Source of the DNA: Nectonema munidae
Taxonomy: Eukaryota; Nematomorpha; Nectonematoida; Nectonematidae
Length of the DNA: 64,000 nt
Assembly (NCBI GenBank): GCA_030549495.1
Contig: JAUIRK010000029.1
Coordinates: 124,001 to 188,000, forward strand
Direction: 5' to 3'
Part shown: positions 34,102 through 46,445 of the stretch, one piece after another
Layout: each line of letters opens with the position of its first letter
Position numbering within the stretch: the stretch's first letter is position 1
Notes under the pieces: generated by a model
Told to the model about the DNA's origin: nothing
Seen by the model: only the letters and a program-made list of their open reading frames with translations
Database searches by the model: none
Made by a program: the position numbers and the translations under genes

Positions 34102-35773
34102 TATTATATATTCTTGCGCTTTTCGCAGCCTAAGTGAATAGTATCGGCCTTCTTCGTCCTTTATATAAGTATCTCCTAGAACTTTAAACTCTGCAGGTCC
34201 ATCCTAAATCATGAAATGCTTTGAATAGAAAGAAAAATATTGGGGAAAAGAAGCAATAAATATTTCACACAAATCAGAATTTTATCATGGAAATCTTTGC
34301 ATCGGTTTTAGCGATGCACTGTAAAGAACTTTAGGCCATTACCGATTAATCGGTTGTTATTAATCCGCCGATTATTATTTATTTTTGCAACTTGAAACCT
34401 GCTGGCTTAGGGTTGAGCATAAATGTCCTTAAAATTTTTGCCTAAAAAAAAATAATTTGTTTAATTAAGTGAAATTTTATTTAAAATTTTTTTTATAATA
34501 ATTCACGACTTTTTTTAATTATAATTTTTGTTTGACTATTTTTTTAAAAATTTCATTAAATATTTGGTTTAAATTTTTTTCTTAATTTTTTCTTAACAAA
34601 AATTTTCACCAAATTTTGAAACTTATTCAAGCATTTAAATTATTTGTTGTTTTGTAATTTAAAAAAAAGATCATTGGTCGCATCGTCAAGTGAGATAACG
34701 GTGGATAAAATTTTTCAAACATTTTTTTCCCATTTCTTAAAAAAATTAATTAAAAAATTAATGTTAAACTAAAAAAATTAAATGTGAAATATCTCCAACA
34801 TATTATTCTTGAAGCAAATCTTAGAAAAGTAGATAATCAGGACATCTCTTAATTAGAGTGACTTAGTAAAATACAGATTAATCGCAGCATTTGCCGATTA
34901 CTAATAGTGAAAGAAGTAGATATAGGCAATTAATCCGTACATCTCTAATCGCGTTTCTTCCGCTTTTCTTTTTGAACAAATTTTCTCCCTAGCGGTTCAC
35001 TTCGGTCCAGTCCTCCTCTATTACAACGACGCGGCGTTGTCTTGTTTTCATAAATCTTAGTCCGTTCAGGTCCTACTTAAAGGTCGAATCCCTTGATTAT
35101 TTGTATAAATATATCATTAAAAATAGTATACGCTAAATAATGTGATAATGGTTGCTACAGTTTGTGTCCTCATTAACTGTAGCATATTTTCCTATACCCA
35201 TCTATTTATGAGTTTTTCGAGTGTTGTAGCAACTTTTAATTCGTGGCCAAAATAACTTTCGTTCGGACGACACTTGTGCTAGCTAAGCTCCTAACTGTAA
35301 CCTGTAATTACATTGAAGTTTCTTCATCTTATCAAAGATACTTCAAACTATATCAAGATTTAGGCCAATTTCGGGGTTGAGATTTAAAATGAGATTTATA
35401 GAAAATGATGTGTAAAATTACATTATTTAATAATGTTCACATATGACGGATTATAGTTTGCTTTGGTCCAGTTCAAAGTATAGGTGGCCTGGTGGAGTGA
35501 ATATTATGGTAACTGGAATGACTTGAACCGAAGTATGAATGGATGTAGTTGCAGATAAGCTACTACTATGCAGCAAGTAATCTTTATGTAAACAAGAAAA
35601 AATACCTTCATAATGTTTCTCGCTATGCCAGCTGATGAATAGCGTCGTAATCTATCTTTCTCTAAATCTTCCACTGTGTAACTCGGATTTTTTGGCAGTT
35701 CATCTTCTGGACTTGGATACTTCATATTGAGTGATCCAGGAATAGGTCGAACGTAATCAGGCTTTTGAGACAT
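34102..35773 (-). CDS. Unidentified host gene, first two coding exons
   Basis: Exon 1 is 35773-35606 (56 codons from ATG): MSQKPDYVRPIPGSLNMKYP at the start and RLRRYSSAGIARNIMK at the end, followed by a GTATTT donor. A possible acceptor (ttttag) lies 9 bases before the ATG, suggesting an intron in the 5' UTR. Exon 2 is 34203-34102 (34 codons), with acceptor gatttag, reading DGPAEFKVLGDTYIKDEEGR then YYSLRLRKAQEYII and a GTAAGA donor. Both exons are phase 0 and join in frame. Composition is Pro/Lys/Glu-rich and non-repetitive, unlike the transposon frames nearby. Later exons were not found; the hAT element A lies downstream. No family recognised; probably cytosolic, as no signal or membrane segment is seen. 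Confidence 0.55.
34965..35345. repeat. Dispersed repeat R, copy 2
   Basis: Lies in the 1.4-kb intron of the unidentified gene. Matches 4838-5420 in order (ATTTGTATAAATATATCAT, CTAAATAATGTGAT, TTTTTCGAGTGTT, AAAATAACTTTCG, GAAGTTTCTTCA). It too begins with GGTTCACTTCGGTCCAGTCC-type phrases. Confidence 0.55.
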
Positions 35774-36032
35774 TTTAATTCCCTAAAATGATTATTACTG
35801 ATATATTGGAGGATTCAATCTTTGCACTTTAGTTTAGACTGTTTAGAGAAATAAAAATGTTTCATGATAGGTCGTTGTTGTTATGCTTGACAATAATTCT
35901 AAAATATAATGCATGCTATCAATATCAAAATTATTTCAATTGCAAAATGATGACCGTGTTTTCAATTCAGAGGGAATTTGGTAACTGAAATTTCGTGTAT
36001 CAAAAACTCTGCTACTTTTTTTTAAATCAGGG

Positions 36033-36190
36033 GTAGACAACATGCGGTCCGCGCAAACTCTTTTTCGTGGCACCTCCTACATGATTTTAATTTAAAAGTT
36101 TTTTTCTTCAACTTTTTAAAACATCAGCCATGAAAAGTCCTTTTATTCAAAATTATTTAAAAAAAAAGAAAATTTCCGCGTGAACCTACT
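36033..36190. mobile_element. hAT-type end fragment
   Basis: Begins CAGGGGTAGACAACATGCGG followed by TCCGCGCAAACTC, a hAT tip of the CAGGGGTRGGCAAAC class. Only one end is visible before element P copy 2 begins near 36200. Confidence 0.5.
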
Positions 36191-36233
36191 AAATGATTGA
36201 TTGCGAATCTGATTGTAGCATTTATTTTTTATA

Positions 36234-37040
36234 AAAATCAATCAAACTTGTCAAAAATTGATTGATATTTGACAGCTCAACTAAAAAAAGAAACTTTTAG
36301 TTTAAATGGGTATACAAATTTTTTTACACATATATACCCATTTTCAAGTGTGCTGAACACGATGGTCACATTTATTTTTTTTTAAAATCAATAAAACATG
36401 TCAAAAAATTGATTGATATATGACAGCTCAACTGAAAAAAGAAACTTTTAGTTTAAATGGGTATACAAAGTTTTCTATTTATATACACCCGTTTTCATGT
36501 ATGCTGAATACGATGATCACGTTTATTTTTTATAAAAATCAATCAAACTTGTCAAAAATTGATTGATATTTGACAGCTCAACTAAAAAAACAAACTTTTA
36601 GTTTAAATGGGTATACAAAGTTTTTTACACATATATACCCATTTTCAAGTGTGCTGAACACGATGGTCACGTTTATTTTTTTAAAAAACAAACAAATCTG
36701 TCAAAAAAATTGATTGATATATGACAGCTCAACTGAAAAAAGATAATTTTAGATTTAGTGCTTATACAAAGTTTTTTTACACATATATACCCATTTTCAT
36801 GTATGCTGAATATGATGGTCACGTTTATTTTTAAAAAAAAATCATTCAAACCTATCAAAAAATTAATTAATATATGACAGCTCAACTTAAAAAAGAACCT
36901 TTTAGTTTAAATCGTTATACAAACTTACCCGTTTTCATGTAAGCTGAATACAATGCTCACGTTAATTTTTAAAAAAAATCAATTAAACCTTGTCAAAAAT
37001 TTGATTGACATATGACAGCACAACTGAAAAAATTAACTCT
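36234..37040 (-). repeat. Array of repeat A, six units
   Basis: CAATCAAACTTGTCAAAAAT-type starts at 36239, 36389, 36540, 36689, about 36842 and 36980, a period near 150 bp. Units share TTGATTGATATTTGACAGCT, TTTTAGTTTAAATGGGTATA and ATATACCCATTTTCA. Confidence 0.9.
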
Positions 37041-37881
37041 TTATTTAAGTAGTTATAAAAAGTTTTTTTTTTAACATTTTGATTAATTTGTGACTTTTTT
37101 AAAATCGTGGTATGTTTGCGGTCAGATATATTGTACTGATTTTTGAACGATTTGTTTTCATGTTATTCTCCAAAGACTATATTCAAATTTTTAGTCATTT
37201 CACAAATGAATTTATTACCCTTTGAAGTTTAGATTTTATTTGGAATCTATAATAAAACAAATTTTTTCAGTATCAAAATTTCCAATGAGACACGAATATT
37301 AATTTTGATACTCATCATTATACTATAAAATTGATTCATATATTTATGTTCAAAATTTTTTTTTCCCATTTTTAGACTATAGAATGAAAATTACGCTGTG
37401 AATTATATACAAATGGAGTTTGCATGATTATTCGGAGGAATGAAGTTAACTTCTAAAATTTCTTACATTTGTATATATAAAGTAGGCTCCCTCTTCTTCA
37501 GAAAATGGCATCCAAGTTTTGCCAGGGTAACGATGTATATATTGAGAATAAAGTTTTTCTCTTTTTTAAAACTATTTTTATTATCCTTGACAGTTTTTAA
37601 TAAAGATCATTCACTTTTTTTTAAATACTGCCAGCAATTATTAAATAAAATAGCAAATTTTATGCACAAAAAGCATGTTGAGGTGAAAGTATTTTTCATT
37701 TTAGAGAAACGATACGACAACCAAATGATTAGATATAAAAAACGATCAAATTTTTATTATAAATAAATTATGTTCAACTCTATCATCTTCGTTCATTTGC
37801 ATATTGTTTGATTATACGTATAAAACTTTCCCAAAATTATTTAAATTATTCCGATTCAACTTGTTTCGAGATGTTGTAGAG

Positions 37882-38285
37882 CAGGGGTGGGCAAACTACG
37901 GCCCGCGGGCCGCATGCGTCCGCCGGTGCATAATCTGCAGCCCCAAAGCACATACACATTTTCATCATTGAGAATGTTCCTTTAGAATTTTGCCAACACT
38001 TCTCCACATTTATCCCACCCAAGTATTTGAATCTTGAAGTGCTGCATCATTCTCATCAGCATCATTTATTATTTCTGTAACAGAAAAATTACTCAGTTAC
38101 TTATTTACTTTTTTTTGTCAAATAAATATGTTTTAGGCAAAGTTTTTGCATTTAAAAATTAAATTCTATATCTCTTTTTCTTTAACGTTCTTAAAAATGT
38201 CTTTGAAAAATATGCTTTTTTAGATACGGCCCTTCGAAAAATCGGATTAATGCGGCCCTTACACTGAAAAGTTTGCTCACCCCTA
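37882..38285. mobile_element. hAT MITE, 404 bp
   Basis: Left tip CAGGGGTGGGCAAACTACGG, followed by CCCGCGGGCCGCATGCG. Right tip, from the outside, is AGGGGTGAGCAAACTTTTCA. Target duplication is TTGTAGAG before the left tip and ATGTAGAG after CACCCCT. It lies within element P copy 2. Confidence 0.85.
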
Positions 38286-38599
38286 TGTAGAGTCAATGGT
38301 ATAAACAAACTGTCTTTCTCCTTCAAATAGAATGATGCGCATCAAAATATGCCTCTACAGAGTCCTTGTTTTGTATTTAATTAATTTCATTAAAAAAATC
38401 ACCTCATTGAATTCGGTATAAAATCCCGTTTTTAGTTCTATATCATTTTCAGTTATATTTTCTTTTTTTGCAATTTTGTTTTGCCTACTTATAATTCTAT
38501 TTGTTCTGTGACAAAATAATGTACATATATAGCTACGTATAACTATTTAATCATGAAGTCATTTATTTCAGTTGAAGGGTCATATGTCAATCATTTTTT

Positions 38600-39240
38600 G
38601 ACAGGTATGATTAATTTATCATTGATTCATGCTTACAGTATTTTCAAATTCTAAATCCAAAAACAATATATAATTGGAATTAGCATTGTTGATTTGTTAT
38701 AAAAATGTGTGTTTTCATGTAAAATTTGAATGAATGTTTCCGTAGTCAGATTTTAGATGTAAACCGCAAGTTTTGTTTTTGGGAACAATTTTTAGAAGTG
38801 AACCACAAATTTATTTTACACTTATAGGTAATTTTGAATCGAAATGCAAAAACAACCTATAAATGAATTTGACATTGTTGATTTGATATGAAAATGCGTT
38901 TATTCCATTTAATTGTTGAATGAATGTTCTCCAAGACAGATTTTAGAAATAAACCGCAACTTTGTTTTCACACTTTATGAAATTGGCATTGTTGATTTTA
39001 TATGAAAATGAGTTTATTTCATGTAAAATTTGAATGAATGTTCTCGAAGACAAATTTTAGAAATAAACCGCAACTTTGTTTCACACTTATAAGTATTTTG
39101 AAATAAAAATGCAAAAACAATCCATAAATGAAATTGCCATTGTTGATTTGATATGAAAATGTGTATATTTCATGTAAAATTTGAATGAGTGTTCTCGAAG
39201 ACAAATTTTAGAAATAAACCGCAACATTGTTTTACACTTA
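38600..39240 (-). repeat. Array of repeat B in element P copy 2
   Basis: Units marked by ATAAACCGCAAC at 38950, 39064 and 39215, plus diverged units at about 38760 and 38816, with CATTGTTGATTT and TTCATGTAAAATTTGAATGA. Confidence 0.85.
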
Positions 39241-39246
39241 TAAGTA

Positions 39247-40831
39247 AGAAATTTTTTTCAATAGTTATTTGGGAATGAATATTTTGACTAGCTATTCAGT
39301 TTAAAAGCAAGAATACTCTCTTTGCTTAATATTTGAGCAGGGATATTTTTTATAATGTTCGATTGTTAAATTTTATAAGTAACACTGTACATAATTAATT
39401 AAATCTTTTTTTTTTTTAAATTTGTTGATTATTATAATAAAAATATAATATCGAAACAAAATGTTTTAGTTGCTAAAAATGTACTTAATCTATTTATAAT
39501 AGCTGTCAGAATTTTATTTGTGGACAAAAATATTCAAAAAAAACACAAGAATTTCCTTTTCTCGTATACTTTGATTTATGTTAGTTTAAATAATTTTTTA
39601 ATGATGTTTTTAGACTTAAATAATTTTATAAAAAGTGATTAAATTACCATTTTTGTATACTATGATTCTTTACAATATGTAAAAAACACAAGTGCTAGCA
39701 AATCACCCTATAAGGGTTAGCTACTTAAACGTTGGCTTTTGCTGCTTATAAAAACTTGAAAATATCGAATAAACTCTTATTCTTTATGCCTCCTATTATT
39801 TTGAAATTATTGTGAGAACAGACAGTTCCATTTTAAAATAGTGAAAATTGCTTTATTAGTTTATTTTGTTTCCTTTCTCTCTTATGTTAATTATGTAGCA
39901 AATTTTTCAATTTAAAGTAAAAGGCAAGGTGCAGCGGGTGTATTTTCATTGACAAGGCACTGATGTACCGCTTATATCAAACTATGAACAAATTCGTATC
40001 GATGAGGAATCGAATCCAGAGGCGTGCGTGCTTAGTTCATCATCTCAACCAACCTGTCATGCCACCCATAGAGTATGCTGTAGGGGATACGTCAAATTAG
40101 TTTTCAAAAAACTTAAGTTATGCTCTAAAAATTTTTAGTTTTTGTTGAAGCTCTATAACTTTTTCTGATAAACTTTTTTTCCTTAAAAGTTATTATAAAA
40201 GGCAAATCAATGCAAAATGTTTAAAGTTATTTTACTTTTTGTAGATTTTTGTAGCTTGTATCAATTTAGCTTTTAATCTATTTTTGAATGATGCTGAGTA
40301 AAATGAAATAATGCAATCTTAATTTTTTGTTTTATTTTTGTTTGCACAATTATAACTTCATTTTATACCCTTGCCCCTGAATCAATCACATTTTTTCATA
40401 TAAACATATCAGATGCCTAGTAGACTCTTTGCCTTCAGACTACATTCACTCATATAAAACTATCCAACCTTCAGTTATTTGTTTTCAGTTGTTTTCTCTA
40501 TGAATCAAATATTCTTTAATCAATTCCTGTAATGTGCCTGGTAGACTACTTCATTTTCAAATAAAAAGCCTATTCGACCCCCAAACAATTTTGGATTTTT
40601 TTAAATTAGTGTATATTCTGCAAATTTAATTAAAATATTCTCGCTGAAAGTATAGTATTTAAATTCACCAAATTTGTAAAAAAATATAAAGTAGTCTTAT
40701 AAATTTAGGAATGCGCTGAATACACTCTATTTTAAAGGATTGCTTGAACTCCCATGGTATTTCCAGACCACTAATTTTAAAAATTGCAAAAAAAATTCGC
40801 CCCTCATTAATTTCGAGGATGTGCGCTCCTG
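39247..40831 (+). mobile_element. hAT copy C, internally deleted and left-truncated
   Basis: Left part matches element A from about 28780 (GGAATGAATATTTTGACTAG) through the SINE-like segment. It then jumps, through TGTAGGGGATACGTC, to a segment matching A from 32315 (TTTTTGAATGATGCTGAG) and ends in the right tip GAGGATGTGCGCTCCTG at 40831. The transposase is absent. It continues directly from element P copy 2, so its left end is lost. Confidence 0.75.
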
Positions 40832-42114
40832 AGGGGGCAACATGGAGGCCAGTAAAAAAACTAGGAATGGGGGCTTGGCGTCTCATTAAAATCACTACTG
40901 ATTAGTATACTCAGTCTATTTCAGGACTGTTTTCGCAAATTAGGGTCTAAGAATATGTTATTATCTTTCAAAAAAAATGTCAACGTTTGGGAAAAAAATA
41001 AATTTCGGATATTTTTAATTAGAATCATTATAGATTTTGTAATTAAATTAAATTTTCTTATGAATTCAGCTTCACTGTTGGTTTTTATACTAAACAAATA
41101 TTAAAATTATAAAAAACGAAAAAGTTGTATATTTATAAAATTTTGAATTGTTTAGATACACTCTTGAAAATTTATATTTCAATAGTTTCAAAGGAATAGT
41201 TAAAAAAAAGATATATTTAAAATTTCATTGAAAAAGAAAGATTTTAAGTTCTTAAAAAAGGTTAAGGAAAGTAAAAGTATTAACTTAATTTTCCCAAAAA
41301 TAACTCTTCGACATTTAAAACTAGGAAAAGTATTATCTTCTATACTGATCTATACAAGGCGCTGTAAAATCAATCTAGATCAGTTTAGTTCTTTTGATTT
41401 AGTTTTGAGGCATTATATTGTTTAGAATGTTAATCATTGGTGTTTCGCACTAAAAAGAAAATGCCTATCAGAAATAAATCAATAGATATCATTCTTAATC
41501 TAGTCATTATCTATAAAAAAAATATATTGAGAAATAAATTAGCATGGAACAGATTCCAACTCACGTAGACATATATAATGGTTATCCATTTAATTTACCC
41601 AAATCAAATATAGATCTGGCTTGACTGTATTTCGGCATATGATGAAAAATCTTGTCTATTTATTTATTACCAAAATAAATAGGAAAAATTATAGTTTACC
41701 TGGGGTAGAAAGGATTTCATATAAGAAGACTTCATTATAGTTCCTTTAATATTAGAAAAAATATACGACATTTTCTAAATAGAGTCGTAAATAATTAAAA
41801 AAAATATAAAATATAGAAATTTATTGTGCTTGATTTGATTTGAAATGACACAGCTTATAGATTATAAAAAATCCAATTGCTGGATTGATACATAAAAATA
41901 ATGAATTCTTAAAAATAATGAATGTTTTTAAAACACAATAATAATTGGCATCACTAGACAAATCTAAGTGGTGTAGAAATAGAGGAGATCAAACTAGTGA
42001 CGCCATTATAATATGTTCACAAAAATACAAAACAAAAATTGATTATGTCTTAGAAAAATACATCCAAGGTCTGGTAAGACCTCCTGGGAGACAACTTGCC
42101 AGACCTTATTATAT
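40832..42114. other. Intergenic, nothing recognised
   Basis: AT-rich, with no credible gene. A short frame at 41228-41425 has no features of a protein family. Confidence 0.4.
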
Positions 42115-42359
42115 ATTTAAATCAGGGGCGCACATCCTCAAAATTATTGGGGGGGCGAAATTTTTTTCTTGCAATTTTCAAAATTAGTGGTCTGGAAATA
42201 CCACGGGAGACCCAATATCCTTTAAAATAGAGTGTATTCAGCGCATACCCTAAAGTCCTAAATTTATAAGACTACATTATATTTTTTTTACAAAATTAGT
42301 GAATTTAAATACTATACTTCCAGCGAAAATATTTTAATTAAATTTGCATATCGAATATA

Positions 42360-42958
42360 GTGCGCAGAAAAAATGCCCCTGGAAAAAATGCCCCAAATTA
42401 AAAAGTAGGAAAAAATGCCCCCAATTAAAAAGTAAGAAAAAATGCCCCAATTAAAAAGTAGGAAAAAATGCCCCCAGTAAAAATGCCCCAATTTAAATTA
42501 GGAAAAAATGCCCCAACACAAAAAATTTCAAAAAATTATTAATTAAAATTTTTAAAAAAGAATGTCAAATAAAGATTTTTTGTAAAAAAAAAAGTTAACT
42601 TTTCATTTAAAACATTTAAAATTTAATTAAAGTAAACTAAAAAACTCAGCATACGACAATTTTTTAAATACAAAAAATTTTTTTATAAAACAGCAAATAT
42701 TTTTGGACTTTGTGTGTATCAGAACACTTTCTAAATATAATTTGTATTTTAACTGATTTTAAGAAGACATTCCCACAAATATGCACCTTTGCTATTGTTT
42801 TCAAGAACTTTATAAAGAAAAAAGCGAAATTTTAGGAATTTAGCCTTTCAAAACGGTACCAAATAAAAATATTTATATAATTATATAAAATCCTCAAAAT
42901 CAAAAATTAGGGGGCATTTTTTCCTACTTTTTAATTGGGGCATTTTTACCTACAACCA
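42360..42958. mobile_element. MULE-like MITE with tandem subterminal repeats
   Basis: Flanked by TCGAATATA at 42351-42359 and 42959-42967, 9 bp (10 if one shared A is counted), a length typical of Mutator-type insertion. The uninserted site is visible, on the minus strand, in element A (near 33232-33248). The left part repeats AAAAAATGCCCC plus AATTAAAAAGTAGG about five times. The right part carries the same motif inverted (GGGGCATTTTTTCCTAC). The 0.35-kb centre is AT-rich and noncoding. Confidence 0.8.
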
Positions 42959-43835
42959 TCGAATATACACTAGTTTAAAAAAATCCAAAAATGTTAGGGG
43001 GTGGAATAGGGTTTTTCATTTGAAAAATGAAGTAGTCTACCAGGCACATTACAGGAATTGATGAAAGGATATTTGATTCATAGAGAAAACAAATAACTGA
43101 AGGTTGGATAGTTTTATATCAGTGAATGTAGTCTAAAGGCAAAGAGTCTACTAGACAACCTGTGATGTTTATATGAAAAAAATGTGATTGATTCAGGGGC
43201 AAGGGTATACAACGAAGTTATAATTGTGCAAACAAAAATAAAACAAAAAATTAAGATCGCATTATTTCATTATACAAGCTACAAAAAGTAAAATAACTGT
43301 TAACATTTTGCAATGATAATTTGCCTTTTATAATAACTTTTAAGGAAAAAAAGTCTATCAGAAAATGTTATAGAGCTTCAACAAAAACTAAAAAATTTTA
43401 GTGCATAAGTTAAGTTTTTTGAAAACTAATTTGACGTATCCCCTACAGCATACTCTATCTATGGGTGGCATGGCAGGTTGGTTGTGATGATGGACATAGC
43501 ACGGAAGCCTCTGGATTCGATTCCTCATCGATACAAATTTGTTCATAGTTTGACATAAGCGGTACATCAGTGCCTGGTCAATGAAAATACATCCACTGCA
43601 CCACTCAAAATTAAAAAAATTTGCTACATAATTAACATAAGAGAGAAAGGAAACAAAATAAACTAATAAAGCAATTTTCACTATTTTAAAATGGAACCGT
43701 CTGTTCTCAGAATAATTTCAAAATAATAGGAGGCATAAAGAATGAGAGTTTATTTGATATTTTCAAGTTTTTATAAGCAGCAAAAGCCAACGTTAAAGTA
43801 GCTAGCCCTTATAATTAAAAAATTATTTAAATAAC

Positions 43836-44121
43836 GGTCGACAGACATTTCGCCCCCTGACAAATTGTCTCATAGGCTATTAGTATCATCCATCTTTGTA
43901 TTATATGTGTAAAATTATTAAAAAAATTTATATTCTTGTTTATTTTATCTCTATTAAATTATTTCAAATCAATCAATTTATCTCTTAATTTTTTAGAATT
44001 GTCCATGAGACAAAATGTCTTATGAAAATAACGGGGCGAATTGTCCATGAAACAAAATGTCTTATGAAAATAATGAGGCGAACTGTCTTATGAAAATAAT
44101 GGGGCGAAATGTCCGAGGACC
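43836..44121. mobile_element. 286-bp MITE with repeated GGGGCGAA motif
   Basis: Ends GGTCGACAGACATTTCGCCC on the left and GGTCCTCGGACATTTCGCCC from the right. The right half repeats CAAAATGTCTTATGAAAATAA then GGGGCGAA three times. Copies A and C lack it at GTTAGTTTAAATAA, and the flanks suggest an 8-bp duplication (GTTAGTTT, one copy altered). Confidence 0.8.
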
Positions 44122-44645
44122 AAACTAACATAAATCAAAGTATACGAGAAAAGAAAATCATTGCGTTTTTTTGAATATTTCTGTCTACAAATAAAATTCT
44201 GACAGCTGTCATAAATAGATCAAGTACATTTTTAACAACTGAAACATTTTGTTTCGATATTATATTTTTATTATAATAATCAACAAATTTTCTTAAAAAA
44301 AGTGATTTGATTATGTACAGTTTTACTTCGAATCGTGAATATCGAATTAGTCGAATCGAACATTATAAAAATATCTCTGCTCAAATATTAAGCAAATAGG
44401 GTATTCTTGCTTTTAAACTGAATAGATAGTCAAAATATTCATTCCAAAATAAGTATTGAAAAAAATTTCTTGACTTGAAAAAATTAAAGTTTTCAAATGT
44501 TACAAAATGTAGCAAACGTAGTGATAAAGATTTAGTGACTTTTGTTGAAAAAGTTCTTAGCGCGAGTCTAACAATATTCATTGATATAAAATTGTAACGA
44601 TTGAAAACTATTTTAATTAAACTCTAAATGCAAATTAGACAGAAG

Positions 44646-44842
44646 CAGTGGTGTAGTCAAAAAAAAGTTGATAGAAGGGCACAATTTTAAAACAAAAAAC
44701 TTGCGCAACATTATTTATACATTCTTGACCCTTTCATTGGAGAAATTTTCAAAAACTGATATTGCATAAGATGCATGGGGCACCATGCGGTACATAGGAG
44801 TGTGGGCACGGCCCCTCATGCCCCAGCCTAGCTACGTCACTG
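44646..44842. mobile_element. hAT MITE inside copy B
   Basis: Same insertion as 28238-28438 in element A. Left tip CAGTGGTGTAGTC; right tip read inward CAGTGACGTAGCTAGG. Duplication GACAGAAG/GAGAGAAG. Confidence 0.8.
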
Positions 44843-45841
44843 GAGAGAAGAAAGCTGAATGAGATAGGAGAGCTTAACAAGAGAAGAGGGCTTGAATGAA
44901 ATAAGAGAGCTTGAGTGAATGATTGAGTTTTAGCAGAGAAAGCGGAAGAGAAAACCAGAGGAGAGAGAAAGAGAAATAGAATCACTGTGACAGAAGATGA
45001 GAAAATCTAGTGGATCATCAACATGTGTTTGCAAATACTACAGAGGAGACACTGTGATAAATATTGCTTACTTATTGTGTGCATATTGAAGCAATGGATT
45101 ATTATTATATAGATCTCACACATCGTCTGTAAAATATGTTCGATAGGAATTTCAGAGCAGCCTTGGCATGTGATGTTTCATTGATTCGAAAGTCTCCATT
45201 CTTTTATCTTTTCGAATGATCATGATCAACTCTTACTTATAGAAAATTATTGGGGGGGGGGGGGCGAAGGTCAATTTTGCCCCTCCCCCTCTGAAAACAC
45301 ATTGTGGGGGGCTGATTTAAATGTATAAATGGTAAAATGCTAGGGATTTCACTATTTCACATATCCATATTTATGTGATTTATAAAAAAATATACTTAAA
45401 ATAAAAATTTTTTAAAAATATTTCACATAGATATTTAAAGCTACATTTCAAAAATTCTACCAAAAGTTAAAAACACTTAACTTTGAAATTGCAGTTTTAT
45501 TTCATAAAAATTATATGATTGGTTTAAATGTTTATGTAATATATAATAATACTAATACGATTTTTTGGAAATTTTTACTTGTTTGATTTGCAGAAAGAAT
45601 TAAACTGTTTTTCAATAATTCTTTTTCATGATATATATATATATATCATTAGAAAGCTTATCGTTTGCTACATACTCTAGAATAATTTATTTTTGAAAAA
45701 ATTTGAAAAAATTTTAATAAATGGACTTTACTTCAAAAAATTTGGTCTAAATTTTTGAAAAAAATACGGCCACTTTTTGAGTGGAGCATAATGTGAAGAT
45801 TTAAACAATAATTTTTAATGAAAATGGTATCATTGGAAAGG

Positions 45842-46375
45842 TATACTCTTTGTAGTTAACATAGGCTAGGTTATACAAATAAATATATTTTTATTTTTCC
45901 AAAATCTGCTTTTATGTGAGGTCAGTCAACTTTTATCTAGTTTCAAAAAATACACATAATAATTAACGTGATGAGTTTATATACTATTTTTTCAATATTT
46001 TATATTCACAAAGGTAGAATATGGGTTTTTACATTTTAAAATTTCATAGTTAAAGAAAGCTGTTGAAAATAAATATATATTTTCTGACAGTATAATGTTT
46101 TTCTAATAAATTTAAAATTATTTTTGAAGTGAAAAATGTCGATCGAATGTACAAGTTTTGAAGCTATACTCTTTGTGGGTAAAATAGGCTAGGTTTTACA
46201 AATAAATATTTTTTTATTTTTCCAAAATCTGCTTTTATGTGAGGTCAGTTAAATTTTATCTAGTTTCAAAAAATACCAATAATTAACGTGATGAGTTTAT
46301 ATATTATTTTTTCAATATTTTATATTCACAAAAGTAGAATATGGTTTTTTACATTTTAAAAGTTAAATAAAACTG
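45842..46375. repeat. Tandem duplication, period about 323 bp
   Basis: Segments 45842-46060 and 46165-46375 share TATACTCTTTGT, ATAGGCTAGGTT, CCAAAATCTGCTTTTATGTG, AGGTCAGT and AACGTGATGAGTTTATATA. Confidence 0.85.
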
Positions 46376-46445
46376 TCGAAAATTAATATATATTTTAACT
46401 TTCGCATTTCTCAAAAAAATGCATCATGCGATATACCAAATTAAA

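Larger units (their letters stand above)
36200..39240 (-). mobile_element. Element P, copy 2 (reversed, ends lost)
   Basis: Repeat A array (36234-37040) then repeat B array (38600-39240), both in the opposite orientation to copy 1 and in the reversed order, as expected for one inverted copy of the whole element. The TTAA tips and G/C hairpins are missing. A 404-bp hAT MITE interrupts it at 37882-38285, and its right side is cut off by hAT copy C at about 39245. Confidence 0.75.
42123..45314 (-). mobile_element. hAT copy B with perfect 8-bp target duplication
   Basis: Flanked by ATTTAAAT at 42115-42122 and 45315-45322. Tips are CAGGGGCGCACATCCTCA on the left and CAGCCCCCCACAATGTG from the right. 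It is a reversed relative of element A without the transposase, so a non-autonomous derivative. It contains three later or older MITEs (42360-42958, 43836-44121, 44646-44842). Confidence 0.88.

Noticed and set aside
37440-37766. 108-codon frame on the plus strand
   Set aside because: Falls within the spacer of element P copy 2, AT-rich codons, no family resemblance.
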